Positions 18,554 through 29,260 of a stretch of DNA of 64,000 nucleotides are shown here, in pieces (the stretch's first letter is position 1; each line of letters begins with the position of its first letter). A program made the position numbers and the translations under genes. This stretch comes from Sinorhizobium sp. RAC02 (GTDB taxonomy: Bacteria > Pseudomonadota > Alphaproteobacteria > Rhizobiales > Rhizobiaceae): contig NZ_CP016450.1 in NCBI RefSeq assembly GCF_001713395.1, forward strand, positions 2,924,001 to 2,988,000, read 5' to 3'. The notes under the pieces were generated by a model that worked only from the letters and a program-made list of their open reading frames with translations, searched no databases and was not told the origin of the DNA.

Positions 18554-19246
18554 ATGCCCACACTCTATCATCATCCGATGTCGTCCGCGTCACGCTTCGT
18601 CCGCCTGATCCTTTCGGAATACGGCTTCCAGACGGAGCTTGCCGAGGAGGCGCCGTGGGAAAACCGCCGCGATTTCCTGGCCCTCAATCCGGCCGGAACG
18701 CTGCCTGTCTATGTCGATGACAGCATGCGTGCGCTCTGTGGCGCGAGCATCATCTCCGAATATCTCGACGAGACGCACGGCGTGCTGAAGCGCGATCGCC
18801 GGCTGCTTGCGGAGGACCCCTTCCAGCGCGCGGAAATCCGCCGTCTGACGGAATGGTTCCTGCAGAAGATGGAACAGGACGTCACGCGCCCGCTGGTGCG
18901 CGAGCGCATCTTCAAGCTCCAGATGACGCCGGACCAGGGTGGCGGCGCGCCGGACAGCAAGATTCTCCGCAACTCGCGCGCCAACATCCGCCAGCATATG
19001 AAATATCTCTCCTGGCTTGCCGGCTCGCGCACCTATCTCGCCGGCGACCGCCTGAGCTATGCCGACCTCGCTGCCGCCGCCATGATCTCGGTGCTCGACT
19101 ATATGGGCGAGATCAACTGGGCGGACGCGCCGCAGGCCAAGGACTGGTACCAGCGGCTGAAATCCCGCCCCTCCTTCCGCCCGCTGCTCGCAGAGCGCGT
19201 GCGCGGCGTCACGCCGGTCTCGCATTACGCGGACCTGGATTTCTGA
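18554..19246 (+). CDS. fzlA: glutathione S-transferase-fold protein, probable FzlA (FtsZ-binding division factor)
   Basis: This 230-residue protein has an N-terminal thioredoxin-like domain ([20 protein letters not shown]) and an all-helical C-terminal GST domain ([22 protein letters not shown]). Length and gene context match the alphaproteobacterial FzlA group, where the protein binds FtsZ filaments and supports constriction instead of acting as an enzyme. It is divergent from uppP (another cell-wall gene) and 10 bases upstream of queG. A plain GST function cannot be excluded from sequence alone. Confidence 0.7.
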   Translation: MPTLYHHPMSSASRFVRLILSEYGFQTELAEEAPWENRRDFLALNPAGTLPVYVDDSMRALCGASIISEYLDETHGVLKRDRRLLAEDPFQRAEIRRLTEWFLQKMEQDVTRPLVRERIFKLQMTPDQGGGAPDSKILRNSRANIRQHMKYLSWLAGSRTYLAGDRLSYADLAAAAMISVLDYMGEINWADAPQAKDWYQRLKSRPSFRPLLAERVRGVTPVSHYADLDF

Positions 19247-19256
19247 GGACAAGACA

Positions 19257-20398
<1,142 letters not shown>

Positions 20399-20402
<4 letters not shown>

Positions 20403-21274
20403 AACACCTCCTGATCCTCGGTGCCGGCTTTTCCGGCAAGGCCATCGGCGAAACCTTTCGGGATGCCGGCTTTTCCGTCGCCGGCACCACACGGTCCGCC
20501 GAGAAAGCCGAGGCACTTCGCGCCCTCGGCGTCGAACCGATCCTCTATGACGGCGGCGCGATCTCCGAGGCGCTGGCTGCCGACATGGCGCGCGCCACCC
20601 ATCTCGTTCAGTCGATCGCTCCCGGCAAGGATGGTGATCCGCTCTTCCGCACCGAGAGCCCCGCACTCTCCACCCTGATGCCGAAGCTCGAATGGGCCGG
20701 TTATCTCTCCACCGTCGGCGTCTACGGCGACCACAAGGGTGGATGGGTGAACGAGGACACGGTGCTGAACCCGGTCTCCGCCCGCTCCGTCGAGCGGGTC
20801 GAAGCGGAAAACCATTGGCTCGCCTCCGGAGAGGCATCAGGCCTGCCCGTCGCCGTACTGCGTCTTGCCGGCATCTATGGGCCGGGGCGCAATGCGCTGC
20901 GCAACATGGAGGATGGCACGGCGCGCCGCCTCATCAAGCCGGACCAGGTGTTCAACCGCATCCGCGTCGAGGATATCGGCGGCTCGGCGCTGTTCCTTGC
21001 ACAAAAGCATCTCGGCGGCGTCTGGAACATCACCGACGACGAGCCCGGCCCGCCGCAGGATGTGGTGGCGGAAGCCGCCCGCCTGATGGGCCTGCCGACG
21101 CCGCCGGACATTGCTTTCGAGACGGCGGAACTTTCTCCCATGGCCAGGTCTTTCTATGGCGAGAACAAACGCGTCTCGAACGCGAAACTGCGGGCTGCAG
21201 GCTTCGACTTCCGCTTTTCGAACTACCGCCAGTCGCTCGCAGAATTGCACGCGTCCGGGCGGTGGCGGGGCTGA
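20399..21274 (+). CDS. NAD-dependent epimerase/dehydratase family (SDR) protein
   Basis: This 291-residue Rossmann protein starts [20 protein letters not shown], with the dinucleotide-binding GAGFSG motif. It is an atypical [21 protein letters not shown] replaces the standard tyrosine region, with a possible Tyr in VYGDHKG. The substrate is unknown. It is translationally coupled to queG, an association common in rhizobia. A weak terminator follows. Confidence 0.85.
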
Positions 21275-21635
21275 CGGGGCGGGGCAGGCAACGGCCCCTT
21301 TTGTTGTTTAATACAACCTGAAATTTATCTGCCCTATTTTTGCCGCCGAATTCCTGCGCAGTAATTGCTAATATTGGAAGTTTTTTCTGAAAATTTGCAC
21401 GAATGCCTCATCGGCATTCCAGTTCGACAGTCGATACAGTTTAGCGACTGATTCAGAAGACCTTTTCCTGTCATCTTAACAAAGATTAAAAATCCATCGT
21501 GGGCGATGGACTGTATATCGGAACGCCGTTCGACAGAATTGTGGCGGGTTGAGGCACGCTTTTGCCACTTTTGCTTCATCATAGGGCAAGCATCAAAGGG
21601 GATTTTCACAACTCGCCGTAAGGGTCATCCTAGAC
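21275..21635. other. intergenic region between the SDR and RlpA-like genes
   Basis: This 361-base stretch has no supported gene. It begins with a small hairpin (GGGGC at 21281-21285 with GCCCC at 21294-21298) followed by TTTTGTTGTTT, probably the terminator of the fzlA-queG-SDR operon. The rest is clearly more AT-rich than the surroundings. It includes an inverted repeat CAGTCG/CGACTG at 21428-21450 and should hold the promoter and a long leader of the RlpA-like gene. Confidence 0.55.
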
Positions 21636-21998
21636 ATGCTGTCCAAGCTCTCCAGCCTCGCGCTCGCTTCTCTCGTCGTCACCTCCTCCACCTTCGTTGC
21701 TTTTTCTGATGCTCAAGCCGCTGGTTGCGGTCGTGCCTCGTGGTATGCGCTGCATTCGCGCACGGCCTCCGGTGAGCGGATGAATCCGAACCTGATGACG
21801 GCCGCCCATCGCAGCCTGCGCTTCGGCACCAAGGTGAAGGTCACCAACGCCAACAACGGCAAGAGCGTCGTGGTGCGCATCAACGATCGTGGCCCGTTCA
21901 TCCGCGGCCGCGTGCTCGATCTTTCCAAGGCCGCCGCTTCCAACATCGGCATGATCCGCTCCGGCCACGCCAAGATCTGTTTCGAAGTCATCGGCTGA
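21636..21998 (+). CDS. RlpA-like double-psi beta-barrel protein
   Basis: This 120-residue exported protein has a signal peptide ending near DAQA and a single DPBB domain. [20 protein letters not shown] and [23 protein letters not shown] contain the conserved features of the RlpA family, whose full-length members are septal lytic transglycosylases. There is no SPOR domain and no lipobox, so septal targeting is not obvious. It probably acts on peptidoglycan in the periplasm. Confidence 0.88.
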   Translation: MLSKLSSLALASLVVTSSTFVAFSDAQAAGCGRASWYALHSRTASGERMNPNLMTAAHRSLRFGTKVKVTNANNGKSVVVRINDRGPFIRGRVLDLSKAAASNIGMIRSGHAKICFEVIG

Positions 21999-22075
21999 TC
22001 AAACCTTGAATCTGCGCACTCCCGCTTGCCCTCGGCGCGTTCCGCCGCTACCACGACGCAAAATGGAGTAAGCGG

Positions 22076-23365
22076 ATGCGATTGGGTGGGCGGCTCTCGG
22101 GAGCCATCGAGGTTCTGACGGATATCGAGACGCGGCGGCGTCCCGTCGCCGATGCGCTCAAGGACTGGGGCCTGTCCCATCGCTTCGCCGGGTCCGGCGA
22201 CCGCGCCGCGATCGGCAATATCGTCTACGACGCGTTGCGCATGAAACTGTCGCACGCCTTCCTGATGAACGATGACAGCCCTACCGCCCTCGGCTACGCG
22301 GTGCTGCTGCGCCAGTGGGACCTCGCCCCCGAGGCACTGGCTGCGGAATTCGACGGTGATCGCTTCGCCCCGGAAACGCTTTCCGAAGAAAAGCTCGCGG
22401 CCTTCCGCACCCGCAGCCTCGATGAGGCGGCCCCGCATGTGCAGGGCGATATCCCGGAATGGATCCAGTCTGCCTTCGAGACGAATTTTGCCGATGCGTG
22501 GCTGGCCGAAGCCAAGGCGCTGGCCGGACGGCCGACGCTGGACCTCAGGGCCAACACGCTGAAGGCCGGCCGCGACAAGGTGCTGAAGGCGCTGGAACGC
22601 AACGCCGCCGTCGCCTCCCCCATCGCCCGCCAGGGTGTGCGCATTCCCGCCGGCGAAGGCCCGTCGCGCCTGCCGAACGTCACCGCCGACCTCGCCTTCC
22701 AGAAGGGCTGGTTCGAGGTGCAGGACGAGGGCTCGCAGATCGTCGCAGATCTCGTCTTCCCGCAGGATGGCGACCAGGTTCTCGACTTCTGTGCCGGCGG
22801 CGGCGGCAAGACGCTCGCCATGGCGGCCGCGATGCACAACAAGGGCCAGGTGCACGCCTACGACACCGACCGCAAGCGCCTCGCGCCGATCATCGAGCGG
22901 CTGAAGCGCGCGGGCACCCGCAACGTCCAGGTCCACGAGGACATTTCCAGCCTCTCGTCGCTCAAGGGCCGGTTCGACCGCGTGCTGGTCGACGCGCCCT
23001 GCACGGGTACCGGCACTTGGCGCCGACGCCCGGACACCAAGTGGCGCCTCACCGAGAAGAACCTCGAGGAACGCATCGTCCAGCAGCAGGAAGCGCTCGC
23101 CAATGCCAGCGCCTTCGTGCGGCCGGGCGGTTCCCTGCTCTACGTCACCTGTTCCATCCTGCCGCAGGAGAACGAGGACCAAGTGCACGGCTTCTGTGCG
23201 GCCAATCCAGATTTCGAGATCCTGCCCGTCACCGATACGTGGCAGAAGCTGTTCGGCGCGGACAAGCCGCAGCCTTGGTCGCGCGATGGAAAGACCGTCA
23301 CGCTGACCCCGGCATCCACCGATACGGACGGTTTCTTCTTCTGCGCCATGGGTCGCAAGGCCTGA
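22076..23365 (+). CDS. RsmB/NOP family class I SAM-dependent RNA methyltransferase
   Basis: This 429-residue protein has an N-terminal NusB-like helical part and a C-terminal Rossmann methyltransferase. The SAM motif is VLDFCAGGGGKTLAMAA, the catalytic motif DAPCTGTGTWRRRP, and the second cysteine is in YVTCSILPQENEDQV. These two cysteines (PC and TC) define RNA m5C methyltransferases. The exact target, 16S rRNA C967 or another site, is not certain. It lies 77 bases downstream of the RlpA-like gene. Confidence 0.9.
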   Translation: MRLGGRLSGAIEVLTDIETRRRPVADALKDWGLSHRFAGSGDRAAIGNIVYDALRMKLSHAFLMNDDSPTALGYAVLLRQWDLAPEALAAEFDGDRFAPETLSEEKLAAFRTRSLDEAAPHVQGDIPEWIQSAFETNFADAWLAEAKALAGRPTLDLRANTLKAGRDKVLKALERNAAVASPIARQGVRIPAGEGPSRLPNVTADLAFQKGWFEVQDEGSQIVADLVFPQDGDQVLDFCAGGGGKTLAMAAAMHNKGQVHAYDTDRKRLAPIIERLKRAGTRNVQVHEDISSLSSLKGRFDRVLVDAPCTGTGTWRRRPDTKWRLTEKNLEERIVQQQEALANASAFVRPGGSLLYVTCSILPQENEDQVHGFCAANPDFEILPVTDTWQKLFGADKPQPWSRDGKTVTLTPASTDTDGFFFCAMGRKA

Positions 23366-23398
23366 GGCGTTTGCGCTCTGTCAAAACGGGCAGAACAG

Positions 23399-23416
23399 CT
23401 TGAAATCGTTCTAAAC
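23399..23416 (+). promoter_or_regulatory. candidate Irr (ICE) operator upstream of the imelysin operon
   Basis: The sequence CTTGAAATCGTTCTAAAC contains a perfect right half-site TTCTAAA and a partial left half-site TTGAA. It resembles the iron control element TTTAGAA-N3/4-TTCTAAA used by rhizobial Irr. It lies 160 bases upstream of the first imelysin gene. Imelysin/di-heme operons are iron-regulated in alphaproteobacteria, which supports the assignment but does not prove it. Confidence 0.4.
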
Positions 23417-23576
23417 TATACACTTTGACACCAGTTTTTATTTGGTCCATGACAATAACGCCTGAATAATCCCGAGCCCGGCGGTCTGCCGGGCCATCCG
23501 GGCAACGGCCTGCTGTCGAGCAAGCCGCGACGTCCGGTGTCGGGGGGACACGCCAAACAGGACACCAGGAGACGTC

Positions 23577-24854
23577 ATGACCACTTCCACTCTTCGCGCG
23601 GTCGCCTTTGCGCTTGCTGCGGCGGCGTCAAGCCTCGCCATCGGCTCCGCCCATGCGGCGGCCGATCCGGCTGCGATCGTCAAGCACTATGCCGAAATCG
23701 CCCATGCCAAATTCTCCGACTCGCTCGATGCCGCCAAGGCGCTCGATGCGGCGGTCGATGCCCTCATTGCTAAGCCGAGCGACGCAACACTGAAGGCAGC
23801 GCGCGAGGCGTGGCTGAAGTCGCGCGTGCCCTATCAGCAGACGGAAGCCTATCGCTTCGGCAACCCGCTCGTCGACGACTGGGAAGGCAAGGTCAACGCC
23901 TGGCCGCTTGACGAAGGCCTGATCGACTATGTCGACCCGAGCTACGGCACGGAAAGCGACGAGAACGCGCTGTTCGTCGGCAATGTCATCGCCAACCCGA
24001 AGCTGGAGATCGCCGGCAAGACGATCGACGCGACGACGATCACGCCGGCTGTGCTGCAGGAGTTGCATGAGGCCGGCGAAGTCGAGGCGAACGTCGCCAC
24101 TGGCTACCATGCCATCGAGTTCCTGCTGTGGGGCCAGGACCTGAACGGCACCGGCAAAGGCGCCGGCAACCGCCAGGCTTCCGACTACGACAAGGCCAAT
24201 TGCACCAACGGCAATTGCGACCGCCGCGGCGCCTATCTGAAGGCCGCCTCCTCGCTGCTCGTCACCGATCTCGAAGAGATGGTGAAGGCCTGGGCCGCGG
24301 ATGGCGACGCCACCAAGAACGTCACCGCCGATCCGAAGGCCGGCATCACCGCCATGCTGACCGGCATGGGCTCGCTCTCCTACGGCGAACTGGCCGGCGA
24401 GCGCATGAAGCTCGGCCTGTTGCTGCACGATCCGGAAGAAGAGCACGATTGCTTCTCCGACAACACGCACAACTCGCACTACTACGACGTCGTCGGCATC
24501 CAGACCGTCTATACGGGCGAATATACCCGTCCGGACGGTTCGAAGCTGACCGGCCCGTCGCTTTCGGAGCTGGTTGCGGAAAAGGACGCCGCACTCGACA
24601 CCGAGATGAAGGGCAAGCTCGACGCCAGCCATGCCGCCTTCAAGGCGCTGGTCGACCGTGCGGAAGGCGGCGAAGCCTATGACCAGATGATCGGTGAAGG
24701 CAATGCGGAAGGCAACAAGGTGGTGCAGACCGCCGTCGACAGCCTGATCGACCAGACGAAGACCATCGAACGCGTCATCGGGTCGCTGGACATCGGCAAG
24801 ATCGAGCTTGAAGGCTCCGACAGCCTGGATAATCCTAACGCTGTCTTCCAATGA
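23577..24854 (+). CDS. imelysin family iron-regulated periplasmic protein (IrpA-like)
   Basis: This 425-residue protein has a signal peptide ending around GSAHAAADP. The imelysin GxHxxE motif is G176-Y-H178-A-I-E181 in GYHAIEFLLWGQD. These residues are thought to bind metal. Family members are iron-regulated outer-surface or periplasmic proteins tied to iron uptake. A cysteine-containing segment (ANCTNGNCDRR) is typical of this subgroup. It starts a four-gene operon with a di-heme protein, a second imelysin and a DUF1513 protein. Confidence 0.9.
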   Translation: MTTSTLRAVAFALAAAASSLAIGSAHAAADPAAIVKHYAEIAHAKFSDSLDAAKALDAAVDALIAKPSDATLKAAREAWLKSRVPYQQTEAYRFGNPLVDDWEGKVNAWPLDEGLIDYVDPSYGTESDENALFVGNVIANPKLEIAGKTIDATTITPAVLQELHEAGEVEANVATGYHAIEFLLWGQDLNGTGKGAGNRQASDYDKANCTNGNCDRRGAYLKAASSLLVTDLEEMVKAWAADGDATKNVTADPKAGITAMLTGMGSLSYGELAGERMKLGLLLHDPEEEHDCFSDNTHNSHYYDVVGIQTVYTGEYTRPDGSKLTGPSLSELVAEKDAALDTEMKGKLDASHAAFKALVDRAEGGEAYDQMIGEGNAEGNKVVQTAVDSLIDQTKTIERVIGSLDIGKIELEGSDSLDNPNAVFQ

Positions 24855-24899
24855 TAGAAGGCGGGCCGCCTCTCCCAAGATGGCGGCCCGATTTCACGC

Positions 24900-26432
24900 A
24901 TGACAGAACGCCCTGCCCGTCGCCTGCTCGCGGTTTCTGCCGCGGTCTTTGTCGCGGCGGGCGTTTTTGTTATTGGCGCCCATTCCGCTGATGGCGGGCG
25001 CGACGATCTTTCGGAAAAGGACCGCAAACGCGTCGCTACCGTGACGCGGCTAACGACGGATTTCTCCGCCGCCGAACAATACGAGGCCATGTCCGGCGGG
25101 GCCGCGACCTCGCTTGCGTCGACCGACGTGAACAGTTTTTCGCATTTTTCGGACAACCTCACCTTCGCCGAGGAAGAGACGTTCAAGCTCGGCAACGCGC
25201 TGTTCCAGAAGCTCTGGGTCTCTTCGCCCTCCTCCACGCAGGCCTCGGACGGCCTGGGGCCGCTCTACAATGCACGCTCCTGCCAGACCTGCCACATCAA
25301 GGACGGCCGCGGCCATCCGCCGGAGGGGTCGGCCGAGGCAAGCTCCATGTTCCTGCGCCTGGCGCGGCCCGCGACGACGCCGGAGGAAGAGGCAGCGCTG
25401 AAGACTTTCAGCGAGATGAGCCTGCCGGACCCCGTCTACGGCCGCCAGCTTCAGGATCTCGCCGTGCCCGGCCTCAAGGCCGAAGGCCGAATGGTCATCA
25501 CCTACACGGAAGAGCAGGTGACGCTTGCCGGTGGCGAGGTCGTCAGCCTGCGCCGGCCGAGTTATTCCGTTGTCGATCTCGCCTATGGCGACCTCGATGC
25601 GGCGACCACGCTCTCGCCGCGCGTTACCCAGCCCATGCTCGGCCTTGGTCTCGTCCAGGCGATCCACGCGGCGGATATCCTGGCGCTCGCCGACCCGGAC
25701 GATGCGGATGAAGACGGGATCAGCGGCAAGGCCGCGATCGCCATCGACCCGAAAACCGGCAAGCAGACGCTGGGCCGGTTCGGCTGGAAGGCGCAGTCCG
25801 CCACGGTGCGCCAGCAGAGCGCCGACGCCTTCGCCTTCGACATCGGCATCTCGACACCGGAGGTGCCGCTGCACCAGGGCGACTGCATGCCCGCACAGGC
25901 CGTCTGCCTGGAGCGGCCGGACGGCGTGCAGAAACGGCTCGGCGACGTGGAAGCGCCGCCGCCGATCATGGATCTCGTAACCTTCTACGCGGAAAACCTC
26001 GCCGTGCCGGCGCGCCGCAAGGCGAGTTTTGCCGAGACGCTGGCGGGCAAGCGCGTCTTCTACGAGACGGGCTGCGTGAGCTGTCATCAACCGAAATTCG
26101 TGACCCGCCGTGACGCCGAAAACAAGGCCCATGCCTTCCAGCTCATCTGGCCCTATTCCGATTTCCTGCTGCACGACATGGGCGAAGGCCTTGCCGACGG
26201 GCAGGCGGTCGGCGTGGCGAGCGGCCGGGAGTGGCGCACGCCGCCGCTCTGGGGTATCGGCCTTACAAAAACCGTCAACGGCCATACGTTCTTCCTGCAT
26301 GATGGACGCGCCCGCAACCTCACCGAGGCCATCCTCTGGCACGGCGGCGAGGCCAAGGCTGCGCGCGACCGCTTCACTGCCCTGGAAAAACAAGACCGCG
26401 ACGCCCTTCTGACCTTCCTGGAGAGTCTCTGA
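24900..26432 (+). CDS. di-heme oxidoreductase-like c-type cytochrome (DUF1111 family)
   Basis: This 510-residue exported protein has two c-type heme sites, CQTCH (Cys128, Cys131, His132) and CVSCH (Cys392, Cys395, His396). An N-terminal hydrophobic segment (LLAVSAAVFVAAGVFVIGA) should direct it to the periplasm. Members of this family accompany imelysins and may change the redox state of iron, but the electron partners are unknown. It follows the first imelysin gene after 45 bases, and its stop overlaps the next ATG by one base. Confidence 0.9.
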   Translation: MTERPARRLLAVSAAVFVAAGVFVIGAHSADGGRDDLSEKDRKRVATVTRLTTDFSAAEQYEAMSGGAATSLASTDVNSFSHFSDNLTFAEEETFKLGNALFQKLWVSSPSSTQASDGLGPLYNARSCQTCHIKDGRGHPPEGSAEASSMFLRLARPATTPEEEAALKTFSEMSLPDPVYGRQLQDLAVPGLKAEGRMVITYTEEQVTLAGGEVVSLRRPSYSVVDLAYGDLDAATTLSPRVTQPMLGLGLVQAIHAADILALADPDDADEDGISGKAAIAIDPKTGKQTLGRFGWKAQSATVRQQSADAFAFDIGISTPEVPLHQGDCMPAQAVCLERPDGVQKRLGDVEAPPPIMDLVTFYAENLAVPARRKASFAETLAGKRVFYETGCVSCHQPKFVTRRDAENKAHAFQLIWPYSDFLLHDMGEGLADGQAVGVASGREWRTPPLWGIGLTKTVNGHTFFLHDGRARNLTEAILWHGGEAKAARDRFTALEKQDRDALLTFLESL

Positions 26433-27562
26433 TGCTGACCCGGCGACCAACCTTCCACCGTTTCGGAACTCTCCTCGCAGCCGGCCTGCTGCTCACGGCC
26501 AGTCTGCCGGCCGCCGCGCAGGAGGGTGGCGCGCCGGTGCTGCCGGAGCTGACCGACGAGATCGTCACCGGCATCATGACGCGCGCCGTCGACGACGTCA
26601 TCCGCCCCGGCTACCGCGCCTTCCAGGCCTCCGCCGGCGCACTTGCCGAGACGACCGCCGCTTTCTGCAAGGTCCCATCCGAGGATGGCCGGAAAGCGGT
26701 CGATGACGCCTTCCGCCAGGCGGTGACCGACTGGGGACACATCGAGATCGTGCGCATCGGTCCTGTCATCGAGGACAACCGCTTCGAGCGCATCCTGTTT
26801 TACCCTGACCGCAAGGGCACCGGCCTGAAACAGGTGCAGGCGCTGCTCCAGAAGCAGGACGAAGCGGATACGAAGGCCGAAACGATGGGTGGCAAGAGCG
26901 TCGCCATCCAGGGGTTTGGCGCCATCGAGTTCGCCCTCTACGGCACCGGCTCCGAAACGCTGATGAATACCCCGGACGGTTTCCGCTGCCGCTATGCCGC
27001 CGCCGTCGCCACCCATATCGAGACGACGGCCGGCCAGCTGGTCGCGGCCTGGGACGCGCCGGATGACGTGCAGCGGGACTGGAAACATCCCGGCCCGCAG
27101 AACCCGGTGTTCCGCACCGCCAAGGAAGCAATGACCGCGCTGCTCGGCATTCTCGTGCACGGCGCGGAGGCGGTGCGTGACCAGCGCATCGAAACCTTCT
27201 ATCGCAATGGCGGCATCGCCCGCCCGAAATCGGCGGTGTTCTGGCGCTCCGGCAACACCTGGACATCGATCACCGCCAATATCGACGGCCTGAAAACGCT
27301 GTTCGACAAGTCCGGCATGGCGGACCTCGTCGATCCCAACGTCGCGTCGATCAACGGCAATATCGAGTTCGTGCTGAACTCGCTCCACCGCATCGCCCCG
27401 ACGATCGACCCCGACATGGAGAAGGCCGTTTCCACACCGGCGGAACAGCAGAAGATCAACTTTCTTCTCGTCAACACGCGCGACCTGATCGTCAGTCTCG
27501 ACGGCGGCTATGGCGGCGCCATCGGTCTCGGCTCGGGCTTCTCCTTCTCGGACGGCGATTGA
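26432..27562 (+). CDS. second imelysin family protein
   Basis: This 376-residue exported protein of the imelysin superfamily has a signal peptide ending near PAAAQEGG. The motif region FGAIEFALYGTGSE takes the place of the GxHxxE of the first imelysin; here His is replaced by Ala while the Glu remains. Metal binding may therefore differ. Its ATG overlaps the di-heme gene stop, and its own stop overlaps the next ATG, giving tight coupling. Confidence 0.88.
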   Translation: MLTRRPTFHRFGTLLAAGLLLTASLPAAAQEGGAPVLPELTDEIVTGIMTRAVDDVIRPGYRAFQASAGALAETTAAFCKVPSEDGRKAVDDAFRQAVTDWGHIEIVRIGPVIEDNRFERILFYPDRKGTGLKQVQALLQKQDEADTKAETMGGKSVAIQGFGAIEFALYGTGSETLMNTPDGFRCRYAAAVATHIETTAGQLVAAWDAPDDVQRDWKHPGPQNPVFRTAKEAMTALLGILVHGAEAVRDQRIETFYRNGGIARPKSAVFWRSGNTWTSITANIDGLKTLFDKSGMADLVDPNVASINGNIEFVLNSLHRIAPTIDPDMEKAVSTPAEQQKINFLLVNTRDLIVSLDGGYGGAIGLGSGFSFSDGD

Positions 27563-28665
27563 TGACGGCGACGGGCGGCCATAGCGCGCTTGTCGACCGG
27601 CGCGCCTTCCTGCGCATGGCGGGTGCGGCCTGGGTCGCGACGCTCAGCGCGCGCCAGGCCTTTGCGCTTACCCGCACCGATGCCGTCTTCGCTTCCGGCT
27701 ACCGGGACAGAAATGGCCGTTTCGGCATCGCGGTTCTTGCCGAAGACGGCACGATCATCGACCGCACTCCCTTGCCCGCCCGAAGCCACGGCATGGCCTT
27801 TTCGCCGGCAACCGGCCACCTCGTCGCCTTCGCCCGGCGCCCAGGCACTTTTGCGCTGGTGATCGACCGCAGCGGCAAGGCGGAGCCCATAACGATCGCC
27901 GCTGCCGAGGACCGGCATTTCTTCGGCCACGGCTGCTTTTCGCCGGATGGAAGACTGCTCTATGCCAGCGAGAACGATTTCGACGCCAACCACGGCGTGA
28001 TCGGCCTCTATGATGCCCACGACGGCTACCGCCGCATCGGCGAATATCCCACCTACGGCATCGGTACGCACGACCTCTCCGTCAGCGACGACGGCAGCCT
28101 GCTGATCGCCGCCAATGGCGGCATCGAGACCCACCCGGATTTCGGCCGCACCAAGCTCAACCTCGACCATATGGAGCCGTCGCTCGCGCTCATCGACGCT
28201 GCGACCGGGGCGCTGATCGAGCGCCACACGCTGCCTGAGAAACTCCGCCAGCTTTCTACCCGCCATATCGATCTCGACGACAAGGGCCGCATCTGGTTTG
28301 CCTGCCAGTACGAGGGGCCGCGCAACGACCTGCCGCCGCTCGTCGGCCATTTCGGAAAGGGCGAGGACCTGACCTTCCTCTCCCTGCCGGAGGAGACCAC
28401 CATCGGGCTGGCCAACTATGTCGGCGCCATCGCCGTCAACCGGCGCGAGGGTCTTGTCGGCCTCACCTCGCCGAATGGCGGACGCTTCGTCGTGCTCGAT
28501 GCAGGAACCGGCAGCGTGCTGCGCGAGGAAAGCGTCACGAACGCCGCCGGCATCGCCGCCGCGCCGCAGGGCCTCGCCGTCTCCTCCTATGACGGGCGTT
28601 TTGCCGGCCACCGCGAGGGCGTCTCCTGGGACCAGCACATTGCCGGGCTGATGCCGCGCCGCTGA
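27562..28665 (+). CDS. DUF1513 beta-propeller protein with Tat signal
   Basis: This 367-residue protein is the fourth gene of the imelysin operon. The N-terminus carries a twin-arginine signal (DRRAFLRMAGAAWVATLSA), so it is likely exported folded. The body shows repeated strands such as LVAFARRPGTFALVIDR and IGTHDLSVSDDGSLL, consistent with a propeller. The role in iron handling is unknown but its co-occurrence with imelysins is common. The start is ATG 27562, overlapping the previous TGA by one base. Confidence 0.88.
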   Translation: MTATGGHSALVDRRAFLRMAGAAWVATLSARQAFALTRTDAVFASGYRDRNGRFGIAVLAEDGTIIDRTPLPARSHGMAFSPATGHLVAFARRPGTFALVIDRSGKAEPITIAAAEDRHFFGHGCFSPDGRLLYASENDFDANHGVIGLYDAHDGYRRIGEYPTYGIGTHDLSVSDDGSLLIAANGGIETHPDFGRTKLNLDHMEPSLALIDAATGALIERHTLPEKLRQLSTRHIDLDDKGRIWFACQYEGPRNDLPPLVGHFGKGEDLTFLSLPEETTIGLANYVGAIAVNRREGLVGLTSPNGGRFVVLDAGTGSVLREESVTNAAGIAAAPQGLAVSSYDGRFAGHREGVSWDQHIAGLMPRR

Positions 28666-28718
28666 TTACGGCCCCTCCGCCTCTGGACGACCGTCTGTCG
28701 CGCACTACCTCCAGGCGC

Positions 28719-29177
28719 ATGAACAACAAACCCCTCGTCTATCTGCTCTTCATCATCCTTGTCCTCGGTGGCGGTCTCCTGATCGGTGCCAACAACGTGC
28801 CGGGCGACTGGTATCAATCGCTGGCAAAACCGTCCTTCAACCCGCCGAACTGGGTGTTCGCGCCGGCCTGGAGCCTTCTCTACGTCATCATCGGCGTGGT
28901 GGGCGCCCGCACATGGCTTTCCCCGCTCCGCCGGTCGATCGCGATGCGCCTCTGGTTCGCCCAGCTCGTGTTCAATTTCGCCTGGTCGCCGGCCTTCTTC
29001 GGCCTGCAGGATCCGATGTCGGCGATGATCATCATCCTCGGCCTTCTCACCTCGGTCGCAGGCTTCATCGCGGTCTCCTGGCGGCAGGACCGGACGGCAG
29101 CCCTGCTCTTCCTGCCCTATCTCGCCTGGGTGCTCTTCGCGACGGCCCTCAATGCGGCAATTATCGCATTGAACTGA
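28719..29177 (+). CDS. tspO: TspO/MBR family tryptophan-rich sensory protein
   Basis: This is a 152-residue outer-membrane protein with five expected membrane helices. The family signature is present: WYQSLAKPSFNPPNWVFAPAW and LVFNFAWSPAFFGLQ. TspO binds porphyrins and modulates tetrapyrrole or nutrient-stress responses in alphaproteobacteria. It lies 53 bases after the iron operon, so a link through heme metabolism is attractive but unproven. Confidence 0.93.
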   Translation: MNNKPLVYLLFIILVLGGGLLIGANNVPGDWYQSLAKPSFNPPNWVFAPAWSLLYVIIGVVGARTWLSPLRRSIAMRLWFAQLVFNFAWSPAFFGLQDPMSAMIIILGLLTSVAGFIAVSWRQDRTAALLFLPYLAWVLFATALNAAIIALN

Positions 29178-29260
29178 AAGACGCTTGCGATGCAGCATGG
29201 GCCGTGCAAACGTCGATCAACTCCGTTCCAGGCCGGCGCGCCGGCAGACATGTGTGCACC

